Shown one piece after another: positions 1-5,072 of a stretch of DNA of 9,263 nt. Location: positions 6,380 to 15,642 of the forward strand of contig MKSH01000094.1 of assembly GCA_001898095.1 (NCBI GenBank). Direction: 5' to 3'. Source of the DNA: Solirubrobacterales bacterium 70-9 (GTDB lineage Bacteria; Actinomycetota; Thermoleophilia; Solirubrobacterales; 70-9). The notes under the pieces were generated by a model. It saw only the letters and a program-made list of their open reading frames with translations, was not told the DNA's origin and ran no database searches. The position numbers and the translations under genes are program-made. Each line of letters opens with the position of its first letter. The stretch's first letter is position 1.

Positions 1-20
1 GGCCGGAGGGTGGAAAAGGT

Positions 21-69
21 CGAGCTCGGTGGATCCGGGCCCCTACGGGGACGGGATCCACCGAGCTCG
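21..69. repeat. Perfect 16-bp inverted repeat (hairpin 1)
   Basis: The arms CGAGCTCGGTGGATCC (21-36) and its exact reverse complement (54-69) flank a 17-base centre. The centre itself contains CCCC-TAC-GGGG (40-50), so the element can fold as a two-tier hairpin. No U-rich tract follows on either strand, so it is not a classical intrinsic terminator. The function is unknown. Confidence 0.85.
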
Positions 70-70
70 T

Positions 71-120
71 CGCGCTCTCGACTTTCACCTTGCCAGGGCA
101 GGGTGAAAGTCGAGTGCGCG
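71..120. repeat. Long near-perfect inverted repeat (hairpin 2)
   Basis: Bases 71-89 pair with 102-120 with a single T-T mismatch (76/115). Its core CTCGACTTTCACC (77-89) pairs perfectly with 102-114. The helix can continue inward through a G-T pair (90/101) and TGCC/GGCA (91-94/97-100). This leaves almost no loop, so it is close to a full palindrome of about 50 bases. It begins two bases after hairpin 1. Confidence 0.85.
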
Positions 121-224
121 TCCGGGACTCCTCAAGGGACGCGGAGTTCCGCACCGGACCCGCGCAGATCGTCACGGACCTCCGGCGTGACCCGCACGGG
201 AGGCGCACCCTCGCCCCTCTCCCC

Positions 225-288
225 GTGACCCGGCCCTCTCGTAGGCGGTCACAGCCTGCCCGGACCGCCTACGAGAGGGCCGGGTCCC
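225..288. repeat. Perfect 24-bp inverted repeat (hairpin 3)
   Basis: Bases 227-250 are exactly reverse-complementary to 263-286, with a 12-base loop (251-262). One more G-C pair (225/288) is possible beyond a mismatch. On the plus strand a pyrimidine-rich, T-poor tract follows (about 286-318). It lies roughly 70 bases beyond the stop codon of the leftward methyltransferase-like gene, so a transcription-stopping or mRNA 3'-end-protecting role is possible. Its sequence is unrelated to hairpins 1 and 2. Confidence 0.88.
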
Positions 289-354
289 TTCCCCGTCCCT
301 TGCTCGTCCTTCCCCGCCCCCCACCCACGCCCGTCCCTCGCCACGCCCCGCGCC

Positions 355-831
355 CTACTCCCGCCGGGCGGTGAAAAGCGCGACGGTGCCGTGGATAGCC
401 ACGGTGCGGTCGGGGAAGATCGCCGACAGGGCGGCGTCCAGCTCGGCGGGGCCGTCGGTGCGGTTGTCGAGGATGCCGCGGGCGTTGCTGATCGCGGTCG
501 CCAGGTGGGCGGGCGGGTTGAGGTGGACGTCCTTGGCGAGGATCGTGGCGCCGAAGAGGGTGCCGCCGGGGGCGAGGGCGCGGTGGGCGTGCTCGAAGGC
601 GACGGCCTTGGCGGCCATCGGGCCGGGCAGGCAGTGGAGGAGGTGGGTCATCGCGACCGAGTCGCAGGTGCCCGGTTCGAGGCGCCAGTCCTCGAGCACG
701 TCGGCGCGGTGGGTGCGGGGCGCGTAGCGGGCGAGGCGCCGGGAGGCGGCGGCGAGGAAGCTTCGGGTGTAGACGGCCTGGCCGGCGTGGGCGGGATCGA
801 GACGGTCGAGGGTCGCAGTCCGATCGATCAT
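355..831 (-). CDS. Class I SAM methyltransferase-like protein, internally deleted
   Basis: A 158-residue protein starting at ATG 831. The ATG overlaps the SDR stop as ATGA, with GGGAGG about 9 bases upstream. Residues 27-100 look like the second half of a small class I methyltransferase: an ADVLEDW strand (43-49), an MTHLLHCLPG segment (61-70) and LAPGGTLFGATIL (86-98). Residues 13-25 (PAHAGQAVYTRSF) resemble the N-terminal start of the same family. The stretch between them, which normally carries the first strand and the glycine-rich SAM loop (GxGxG), is absent: the N-terminal piece runs straight into LAAASRRLARYAPR. Relatives are, from memory, about 50-60 residues longer. The frame is open throughout and translational coupling is intact, so a protein may be made, but SAM binding looks lost. 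It is the last gene of the cupin-MaoC-SDR operon. I am confident of the family and fairly confident of the deletion. Confidence 0.75.
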   Translation of the reverse strand: MIDRTATLDRLDPAHAGQAVYTRSFLAAASRRLARYAPRTHRADVLEDWRLEPGTCDSVAMTHLLHCLPGPMAAKAVAFEHAHRALAPGGTLFGATILAKDVHLNPPAHLATAISNARGILDNRTDGPAELDAALSAIFPDRTVAIHGTVALFTARRE

Positions 832-1589
832 CGTCGGAAGCCTCCCTCGGCGTCGATCACCTGCCCGGTGACCCACGCGCTGTCAGCGGATAGGAGCCAT
901 GCGAGTACCGGGACGATATCGCCGGGTCGGCCCCATCGACCGGCGGGAAAGCGCGACGCGAGCGCCTCGCGCAGCTCCTCGGAGGGCCAGCCGGTGTCGA
1001 CCGGGCCCGGGTTCAACGCGTTGACGGTGATCCCGCGGTCGGCGAGTTCGTCGGCGAGCGTGCGGGTGGCCTGGTGCACCGCGCCCTTACTGAGCACGTA
1101 GGGCAGCTCGCCGGGCATCGGGCCGAGGTGTTGGCCGGAGGTGAGGAGGACGACGCGACCGTCAGCGCGCGCGTCGTCGTGGCTCGCGGCGAAGGCCTGG
1201 ACGAGGAGGATGGCGGCCCGCGCGTTGACCGCCCAGGCGCGATCGAGCTCCGCGGCGGTCAACGTCGCCAGCGACTGGTCGGAGCTGTGGGCGTGGTTGA
1301 CGACCAGCGCGTCGACGGCCCCGAAGGCGTCGAGCGCCGCCTCGATCACCCGCCGCGGCGCGTCGGGATCGGCGAGATCGGCGTCGATCGAGCACAACCG
1401 CCCCGAGTCCTCGCCGAACCCGTCGAACACGACGGCGGGCGCCGGATCGCCGGCCGTCCGCTCGCCGTCAGGCGTCGAGTAGGTGTGGGCGAGGACGCGA
1501 TAGCCGTCGTCGAGCAGGCGGCGGGCGGTCGCGAAGCCGATGCCCTCGACCCGCCCGACGCCGGTGACCACCGCGACCCTGCCGTCCAC
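828..1589 (-). CDS. Short-chain dehydrogenase/reductase (SDR)
   Basis: A 253-residue NAD(P)(H)-dependent oxidoreductase of the classical SDR fold, normal in length, starting at GTG 1589. The nucleotide-binding motif TGVGRVEGIG (residues 9-18) is a slightly lengthened TGxxxGxG. The usual NNAG is altered to NHAH (98-101). The catalytic tetrad is complete: N122, S151, Y164 and K168 (YVLSK). The PGPVDTGW loop (194-201) and a C-terminal VTGQVIDAEGGF segment complete the family pattern seen in FabG-like 3-ketoacyl reductases and glucose-dehydrogenase-like enzymes. The substrate cannot be read from sequence. It sits 30 bases after the MaoC-like gene and overlaps the methyltransferase-like gene by ATGA. 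Its only strong GGAGG is 21 bases upstream in a hairpin; a nearer G-rich run may serve as the ribosome site. Confidence 0.93.
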   Translation of the reverse strand: MDGRVAVVTGVGRVEGIGFATARRLLDDGYRVLAHTYSTPDGERTAGDPAPAVVFDGFGEDSGRLCSIDADLADPDAPRRVIEAALDAFGAVDALVVNHAHSSDQSLATLTAAELDRAWAVNARAAILLVQAFAASHDDARADGRVVLLTSGQHLGPMPGELPYVLSKGAVHQATRTLADELADRGITVNALNPGPVDTGWPSEELREALASRFPAGRWGRPGDIVPVLAWLLSADSAWVTGQVIDAEGGFRR

Positions 1590-1610
1590 TGCGCCCCCGC
1601 CCCCGGACGA

Positions 1611-1631
1611 CCTCCGGGCTCAGCCCGGAGG
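1611..1631 (-). promoter_or_regulatory. Intercistronic hairpin with the stop codon in its loop
   Basis: In the leftward mRNA, CCUCCGGGC (1631-1623) pairs perfectly with GCCCGGAGG (1619-1611). The three loop bases are the UGA stop codon of the MaoC-like gene. The 3' arm contains GGAGG, a potential Shine-Dalgarno for the SDR gene, though 21 bases from its GTG. Ribosomes finishing the upstream gene would open the stem, so translational coupling is plausible. No U-tract follows, which argues against termination. Confidence 0.6.
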
Positions 1632-2093
1632 GGCCATCAGGCGGGTCACCGATTCGCCGACGAAACTCGGCTTCGGCGCCCCTTCGACGGTGATCGTGAA
1701 CTTGGTCACCGCCTGCCACCAGCCGCCCTCGAGCTCGTCGAACGAGACCAGTTCGGCGGTCGCGCTGATCTGGCTGTCGACCGGCACCGGGGCCGGGAAG
1801 CGGACCTTGTTCCAGCCGTAGTTGACGGCGAGGGAGAAGCCGGTCGCCTGCATCAATTCTTTGCGGAAGCCGTCGGCGAGCGAGAGGGTCAGATTGCCGT
1901 GGGCGATCGTCGTCCCGTAGGGACTCTCGTTCTTCGATCGCTCCGGGTCGACGTGGATCCACTGATGGTCGCCGGAGACGTCGGCAAAACTGTCGATCAA
2001 CTCCTGGGTGACGGCGCGCGAGGCGCTCGGCCCGATCTCCTGGCCGACGATCCCCTTCATCCCCTCGACGCCGTCGGCCTCGACTCCTGCCAT
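1620..2093 (-). CDS. MaoC/NodN-like hot-dog enoyl-CoA hydratase/dehydratase
   Basis: A 157-residue single hot-dog-fold protein of the MaoC-like dehydratase group (NodN-like). These enzymes typically add water to, or remove it from, acyl-CoA or similar thioesters in the cytoplasm. With the ATG-2093 start, the signature FADVSGDHQWIHVD lies at about residues 36-49; it holds the conserved Asp and His of the hydratase-2 motif, followed by GTTIAHGNLTLSL near residue 60. VNYGWNKVRFPAPVP (about 89-103) is typical of NodN-like members. ATG 2093 was chosen because it overlaps the cupin stop as TGATG, with GGTGG eight bases upstream. In-frame TTG 2108 and GTG 2105 would add four or five residues, and a downstream Met is also possible. 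It lies between the cupin and the SDR; a hydratase beside a reductase suggests a shared CoA-linked or ketone/alcohol pathway, which is inference. Confidence 0.9.
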   Translation of the reverse strand: MAGVEADGVEGMKGIVGQEIGPSASRAVTQELIDSFADVSGDHQWIHVDPERSKNESPYGTTIAHGNLTLSLADGFRKELMQATGFSLAVNYGWNKVRFPAPVPVDSQISATAELVSFDELEGGWWQAVTKFTITVEGAPKPSFVGESVTRLMAPPG

Positions 2094-2479
2094 CAGTCGG
2101 TCCACCAATCGTTGAGGACTTCGCCGTCGCCGTCATGCCGGGCGCCGACCGCGAGCAGGGAGATCCCGTCGGGCCCGGCCTCGAAGCTGCGGGCGACCTC
2201 GGGCGAGATGCGGATCGCGTCGAGCTCGACGATTTCGACGATCTCGTCGTCCATTTTCATCAGCCCCGAGCCGGCGATCACCACGTAGATCTCCTCCGCC
2301 TCGTCGTGTTTGTGGGCGAACGGCATCCGCACGCCGGGATTCAGCTTCAGGTGGCTGAGGCCGGTGCGCTCGGCGTTGAGCTCGTCCTTGGCGAAGCGGA
2401 CTTCGCCCATCTCACCGAAGCCGAAGTCCGGCGCGACGTCTTTCACCTCGCTGAGGTTCTTGTGCGTATAAGCAGCCAT
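2093..2479 (-). CDS. Cupin-domain protein
   Basis: A 128-residue single-domain cupin (small beta-barrel). ATG 2479 is preceded by a purine-rich AGAGAGAGGAA site, a good ribosome-binding sequence, so the longer open frame upstream is not used. Cupin motif 1 is well kept near residues 49-72: the metal-ligand block HKHDEAEE is followed by IYVVIAGSG, giving two His and one Glu. Motif 2 is degenerate: the usual PxG...H region reads SPEVARSFEAG, with no His where the third histidine ligand normally sits. The protein could therefore be a binding or regulatory cupin, or an enzyme with altered metal ligation. It is the first gene of a leftward operon (cupin, MaoC-like, SDR, methyltransferase-like) and is divergent from the cNMP-domain gene 52 bases away. 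I cannot name its substrate. Confidence 0.87.
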   Translation of the reverse strand: MAAYTHKNLSEVKDVAPDFGFGEMGEVRFAKDELNAERTGLSHLKLNPGVRMPFAHKHDEAEEIYVVIAGSGLMKMDDEIVEIVELDAIRISPEVARSFEAGPDGISLLAVGARHDGDGEVLNDWWTD

Positions 2480-2531
2480 TTCCGTTCCTCTCTCTCGGGT
2501 CCCTGTTGACTCGTTCCGTAGCCTACGAGGC
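2480..2531. promoter_or_regulatory. Divergent intergenic region between cupin and cNMP genes
   Basis: These 52 bases must carry the 5' signals for both the leftward cupin operon and the rightward cNMP gene. Visible are the cupin ribosome site (about 2483-2495 on the minus strand), a TTGACT that could be a rightward -35 box (2506-2511), and a small perfect palindrome CGTAGCCTACG (2517-2527). I see no convincing -10 box at the right distance. The region's existence is certain; the promoter elements are weak guesses. Confidence 0.35.
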
Positions 2532-2933
2532 ATGCCCGTCCCCGTCGGTCGAATCCTCTCCCGATCCCAGATCGACATGCTCGCCAAACATGGCGAGGAG
2601 CGGACCGCGGAGGTCGGCGAGGTCCTCTTCGAAGTCGGCGACGAGGTCTACCCGTTCATCGCGATCCGTGCGGGCGAGGCGGCGATCCTCGACGCCAACG
2701 GCCACGAGATCGTCCGCCACGGGGCGCTCGGCTTCCTCGGCGAGATGAACCTGCTCTCCGGCCAGACCGTCTTCCTCACCGCGGTGGTCACCGAGCCGAT
2801 GCGCTATGTCGCGGTCGAGCGGGAAACGCTGCGCTCGCTGCTGTTCGAGGAACTGGTTCATCAGGTCGGACATCAGGCGGGCCTGGGCGCCGATCGCTTC
2901 GGCCGGGTCGAAGGGGTCCTCCAGGCCGTATGA
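2532..2933 (+). CDS. Cyclic-nucleotide-binding-domain protein, truncated and chimeric
   Basis: A 133-residue reading frame. Residues 1 to about 106 form a CRP/CAP-type cNMP-binding beta-roll: GEVLFEVGDEVYPF (29-42), an AGEAAILD strand (48-55), and the cassette FLGEMNLLSGQTVFLTAVV (68-86). The Arg that holds the phosphate in CRP is not where expected (FLTA instead of RxA), so classical cAMP binding is doubtful. This version resembles the N-terminal domain of actinobacterial cNMP-thioredoxin reductase fusions of about 550 residues. From residue 107 on, the frame runs through DNA that is the antisense of a hydrolase-gene fragment (from base 2850) and stops by chance at 2931-2933. The domain's final helix and everything after it are therefore lost. 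ATG 2532 has GAGG only one base upstream, an unusually close spacing. It is probably a decaying gene. Confidence 0.75.
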   Translation: MPVPVGRILSRSQIDMLAKHGEERTAEVGEVLFEVGDEVYPFIAIRAGEAAILDANGHEIVRHGALGFLGEMNLLSGQTVFLTAVVTEPMRYVAVERETLRSLLFEELVHQVGHQAGLGADRFGRVEGVLQAV

Positions 2934-3080
2934 AGCGGCCGTCCCCGGCATGAATTGCGCAATCCCGACGGCGCCCGCGGGCGAGACCGCGAACGGGTTG
3001 AAGTTGCTCTCCGCGAAGGGGCGACGTCCGCGTCCGGCGCCGTCACCGCGTTGCCGGCGTCGGAGCAGGGCGCAGGACCT
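2850..3080 (-). pseudogene. Remnant of a Tad-M15-transglycosylase hydrolase gene
   Basis: Bases 2850-3014 align without gaps to 5247-5411 of the intact hydrolase gene, with 11 differences in 165 by my count. They encode AESNFNPFAVSPAG through ...LMSDLMNQF of the transglycosylase domain. About 109 bases present in the intact gene (roughly 5412-5520) are missing. Then 3015-3080 align more loosely to about 5521-5586; the peptide PCSDAGNAVTAPDADVA matches PCSNAGNAVSGAGSDVA. The deletion shifts the frame, and both the C-terminal AAYNAGP active-site segment and the N-terminal Tad and M15 parts are gone. It is a dead fragment. Its left end is fused to the cNMP gene, which reads into it on the opposite strand. 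Confidence 0.88.
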
Positions 3081-3217
3081 GGGCGGCGCAGGGATCTTCA
3101 GGCAACGATGGATCGTCGATGCCCGCGGGCTCTGTCCGGCTCATGGGTCAGTAAGAAGAGGATCTTCTTCCTGTCGTTCGTTCTGGACTTCTCCGGCGAA
3201 TCGCCCCGGTCGGCCCC

Positions 3218-4300
3218 CTATTCGACCGAGGCGCGGGTGCTGCCGAGCTTCATCCCGCCGTGGTACAGGGTCACCGACTGGAACATGCCGACCTTGCGGT
3301 AGTTCTGGATGACGACGAAGTTCGGTCCGCCGTCGTTGCTCCCGTCGAGCGTCTTCATGTTCAGCCGGGTGGTCGGCCCGAGACGGTCGGGGTTGTGGCT
3401 CGACCGGGCGAAGAAGTCGACCTGGCTGCCGTTGATCCAGAGTTCGATGAAGCCTTCGGCGGCGAGCTTCTCGTGCACCAGGTAGGTGATCCACCTGCCT
3501 CGTTCGAGCGGCATTTCCCAGGGGATGTCCCAGTCGTAGGTGCCGTTGCGCTGCCAGCGAAGGGTGCTGCCGACCGCTTCGATCTCGAACGGCGGGGTGC
3601 CGTTCCAGGGCGGCCCGTAGGCGCCCTCGACGATGTTCAGCCACTGCGGGATGAAGGCCGGGAACCCTTCGACCGGGAGGAAGAATCTGCCGCTCCACCA
3701 GAATTCCTGACCCGGTTCGATCGTGTCGGGGCTGAGCAGCTGGGCGCGCGGGTTTTCGGTCGGCGTGATCGGCGCGACGTCCTGGTCGGAGACCGTCATC
3801 TTGATCACTTTTTCCGGGCCGCCGGCCGGGTCCGGCACTTCGGTCACCGCGCCGGGGGCGGACTGGTTGAGCCAGAAGCTGCTGATCGCGGGGCTGAAAC
3901 CCATCCCCGTGGCCTGGGCGGTCGGGATCGGGGCGCTCCTCGAGGCAGAGGATTCCCCGCCACTCGCGTCCTGCGGCGTCGTCACCGGTTCCGAGATGTC
4001 GACGGAGGAGCCGGATGAGGGGTTCGAGAAGATGCGGCCTCCAAAGCCAGACGGACTGAGGAACGAGCGGCCCATCGCCCTGCCGGACTGGCCTTCGGGT
4101 CCGCGTGGATCGGGCTCTGCCTTCGGACCCCGTGGTCCCGGGGCGCCCGGATGACCCCGAAGACCTCGGCGCCCGATCAGGCCGTCTCTCCCGCGGGGTC
4201 CGGCGGGCCCTTCCCGGGCCAGCAGCGTCACCCCCGACCCTATGGCCGCGCTCACGACGCACACACCGAGGATGAGAGCGACGAGCTTGCGCCCCTGCAT
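3218..4300 (-). CDS. Exported collagen-stalk polysaccharide-lyase-like protein
   Basis: A 360-residue protein from ATG 4300. Residues 5-27 form a hydrophobic segment after a short basic start, acting as an uncleaved anchor or signal peptide. Residues 31-60 are ten uninterrupted Gly-X-Y triplets (GPA GPR GRD and so on), followed by GPE GQS GRA (67-75): a short collagen-like stalk. A Ser/Pro-rich linker (about 80-135) leads to a C-terminal domain resembling the heparin-lyase-I-like polysaccharide lyase (jelly-roll) family. It includes FWWSGRFFLPVEGF (200-213), IPQWLNIVEG (217-226), RGRWITYLVHEKL (267-279) and GFIELWINGSQVDF (283-296). The likely role is binding or cleaving an acidic polysaccharide outside the cell; the catalytic residues cannot be assigned by eye. 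No strong Shine-Dalgarno precedes the ATG. The gene stands alone, with about 480 gene-poor bases upstream. Confidence in the architecture is high, in enzymatic activity moderate. Confidence 0.85.
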   Translation of the reverse strand: MQGRKLVALILGVCVVSAAIGSGVTLLAREGPAGPRGRDGLIGRRGLRGHPGAPGPRGPKAEPDPRGPEGQSGRAMGRSFLSPSGFGGRIFSNPSSGSSVDISEPVTTPQDASGGESSASRSAPIPTAQATGMGFSPAISSFWLNQSAPGAVTEVPDPAGGPEKVIKMTVSDQDVAPITPTENPRAQLLSPDTIEPGQEFWWSGRFFLPVEGFPAFIPQWLNIVEGAYGPPWNGTPPFEIEAVGSTLRWQRNGTYDWDIPWEMPLERGRWITYLVHEKLAAEGFIELWINGSQVDFFARSSHNPDRLGPTTRLNMKTLDGSNDGGPNFVVIQNYRKVGMFQSVTLYHGGMKLGSTRASVE

Positions 4301-4616
4301 CGGTCAATCGTAGGGGGCGCGCAATGTCGGCAGGCGCGCTCAAAAGGACCCGCCGACTCTGAACCTGATCGCGACCGGCGCCCACTGCCAGTGATCCCTA
4401 GGAGGCTTGCGCGAAACTCGCCAGGCAAGCTGCAACGCGGAATCCCGGGTTAGCGATGGAGACCCAAGGACGTCAGAACTGGTCCCCCTCCCTACGACGC
4501 CTCGGCCGCGGCGACAGGAGGTGCCCCTCAACGTCGGCGTCGCGACGATCGGAGGCTCGGGTCGCCGGTCCTCGACGCCCGGATCCCCTCCGCGGGGTCG
4601 GTGGACGAGGCGGCGC
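4301..4616. other. Gene-free stretch upstream of the lyase-like gene
   Basis: No supported gene. The stretch holds the 5' region of the lyase-like gene, a perfect little palindrome CACTGCCAGTG (4383-4393), and part of a short motif also found at the antitoxin promoter (4388-4402). A weak foldback pairs GCTTGC with GCAAGC in about 4406-4432. Open frames here have no recognisable protein content, and the toxin remnant fades out at its right edge. No tRNA-like fold was seen. Confidence 0.5.
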
Positions 4617-4783
4617 GATGCCGGCCTTGCGCAACGAGGTCGCGACCGCGCCAAATACGCGAGCGGCCTCGACATCACCGGCTCGGCCGGCAGTGCCTTC
4701 GCGTCGGGAAGGCGCGACAGGTGCACGAAAGTCGAGGTATCGAGGATCCCCCGCTCGAAGGGGCGCGAGCGCGCGCCGATCAG
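4617..4783 (-). pseudogene. Decayed PIN-domain (VapC-like) toxin
   Basis: Directly after the antitoxin stop, the minus strand encodes a PIN-toxin N-terminus: LIGARSRPFERG, then ILDTSTFVHLSRL with the first catalytic Asp, then PDAKALPAEP, ending about 4679. The next recognisable piece, DVEAARVFGAVATSLRKAGI (4676-4617), belongs much later in PIN proteins, just before the conserved region with the second acidic cluster. It is in another frame. So about 50 codons of the middle are missing, the frame is shifted, and the C-terminus (LLIAATA-type region) is absent. The only codon in start position is CTG overlapping the antitoxin TGA, where ATG or GTG would be expected. An intact VapC-like toxin would be an Mg-dependent RNase; this copy cannot be. 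Confidence 0.78.
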
Positions 4784-5034
4784 CTCAACCCAAGCATCTC
4801 GTCGAGGTCGTCGGGGAACAGCTCGTCGATGTCTTCCCGCAGCGCAACGGCGTCCACGGGCGGCAGTCGCCGTGCGCGCTCCAGCAAAGCATCTGCCGAG
4901 AGCGGTGGCCGCAGCGGCTGCAGTTCCGCCACCGGCGTGCCGGACCGGGTGATGATGATCCGCTCACCGCGGGCGGCTCGATCGACCACCTCTCCGCCTT
5001 CGTTGCGTAATTCTCGGATCGTCACGTCGGCCAT
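4780..5034 (-). CDS. Phd/YefM-type antitoxin
   Basis: An 84-residue protein from ATG 5034. Residues 1-40 are the classic Phd/YefM (prevent-host-death) pattern: MADVTIRELRNEGGEVVDRA, then GERIIITRSGTPVAELQPL, forming the N-terminal DNA-binding dimer domain. Residues 41-84 are acidic and helical (LREDIDELFPDDLDEML), as expected for the toxin-embracing tail. It should neutralise a PIN toxin by direct binding and repress its own promoter. The reading frame is open far upstream, but that part is antisense to other coding DNA, and ATG 5034 matches the family start. An operator-like palindrome sits 10 bases upstream. The next gene, which overlaps its stop, is a wrecked PIN toxin, so this is an orphan antitoxin. 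No clear Shine-Dalgarno is visible, suggesting a very short leader. Confidence 0.88.
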   Translation of the reverse strand: MADVTIRELRNEGGEVVDRAARGERIIITRSGTPVAELQPLRPPLSADALLERARRLPPVDAVALREDIDELFPDDLDEMLGLS

Positions 5035-5044
5035 GTGACGCAGG

Positions 5045-5060
5045 GTATTACCAGTGATAC
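5045..5060. promoter_or_regulatory. Candidate antitoxin operator
   Basis: GTATTAC (5045-5051) and GTGATAC (5054-5060) are inverted copies with six of seven positions matching around a CA spacer, 10 bases upstream of the antitoxin ATG. On the minus strand the core reads TGGTAATAC, a possible extended -10 box, so repressor binding would block transcription. It is AT-rich relative to its surroundings and lies between the hydrolase stop and the antitoxin start. Autoregulation is inferred from how Phd-type systems behave. Confidence 0.5.
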
Positions 5061-5072
5061 ATAGGGTCTCCG

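Larger units (their letters stand above)
1..354. other. Non-coding region filled with hairpins
   Basis: I find no convincing gene here; the short open frames run through the inverted repeats and have no recognisable content. Besides the three strong hairpins listed separately, weaker foldbacks fill the gap. TCCGG/CCGGA (121-125/154-158) encloses ACTCC/GGAGT (127-131/143-147), and GTCACG/CGTGAC pairs 171-176 with 186-191. About 290-350 is C/T-rich and plain. If a rightward gene ends just left of the window, this would be a space between convergent genes. Confidence 0.6.

Noticed and set aside
21..59. A SacI-BamHI-ApaI-like string resembling a cloning-vector polylinker
   Set aside because: The sites are mirrored as part of a perfect inverted repeat, no other polylinker sites or vector sequence follow, and short GC-rich palindromes are common in such a genome.
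1..300. Possible linear-replicon telomere, since such ends carry several palindromes
   Set aside because: There is no other sign of a chromosome end or telomere-protein gene, and hairpins of unrelated sequence in a non-coding gap have simpler explanations.
1074..2288. A 404-residue rightward open frame
   Set aside because: It is antisense to the SDR, MaoC-like and cupin genes, whose motifs and catalytic residues are complete.
2850..3080. Possible insertion sequence or transposon responsible for the duplicated hydrolase fragment
   Set aside because: No transposase, terminal inverted repeats or target-site duplication could be seen around either copy.
4340..4726. A 128-residue leftward open frame possibly encoding a new small protein
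   Set aside because: Its start is internal to the decayed PIN toxin (HLSRLPDAKALPAEP), and the rest is out-of-frame Arg/Pro-rich sequence.
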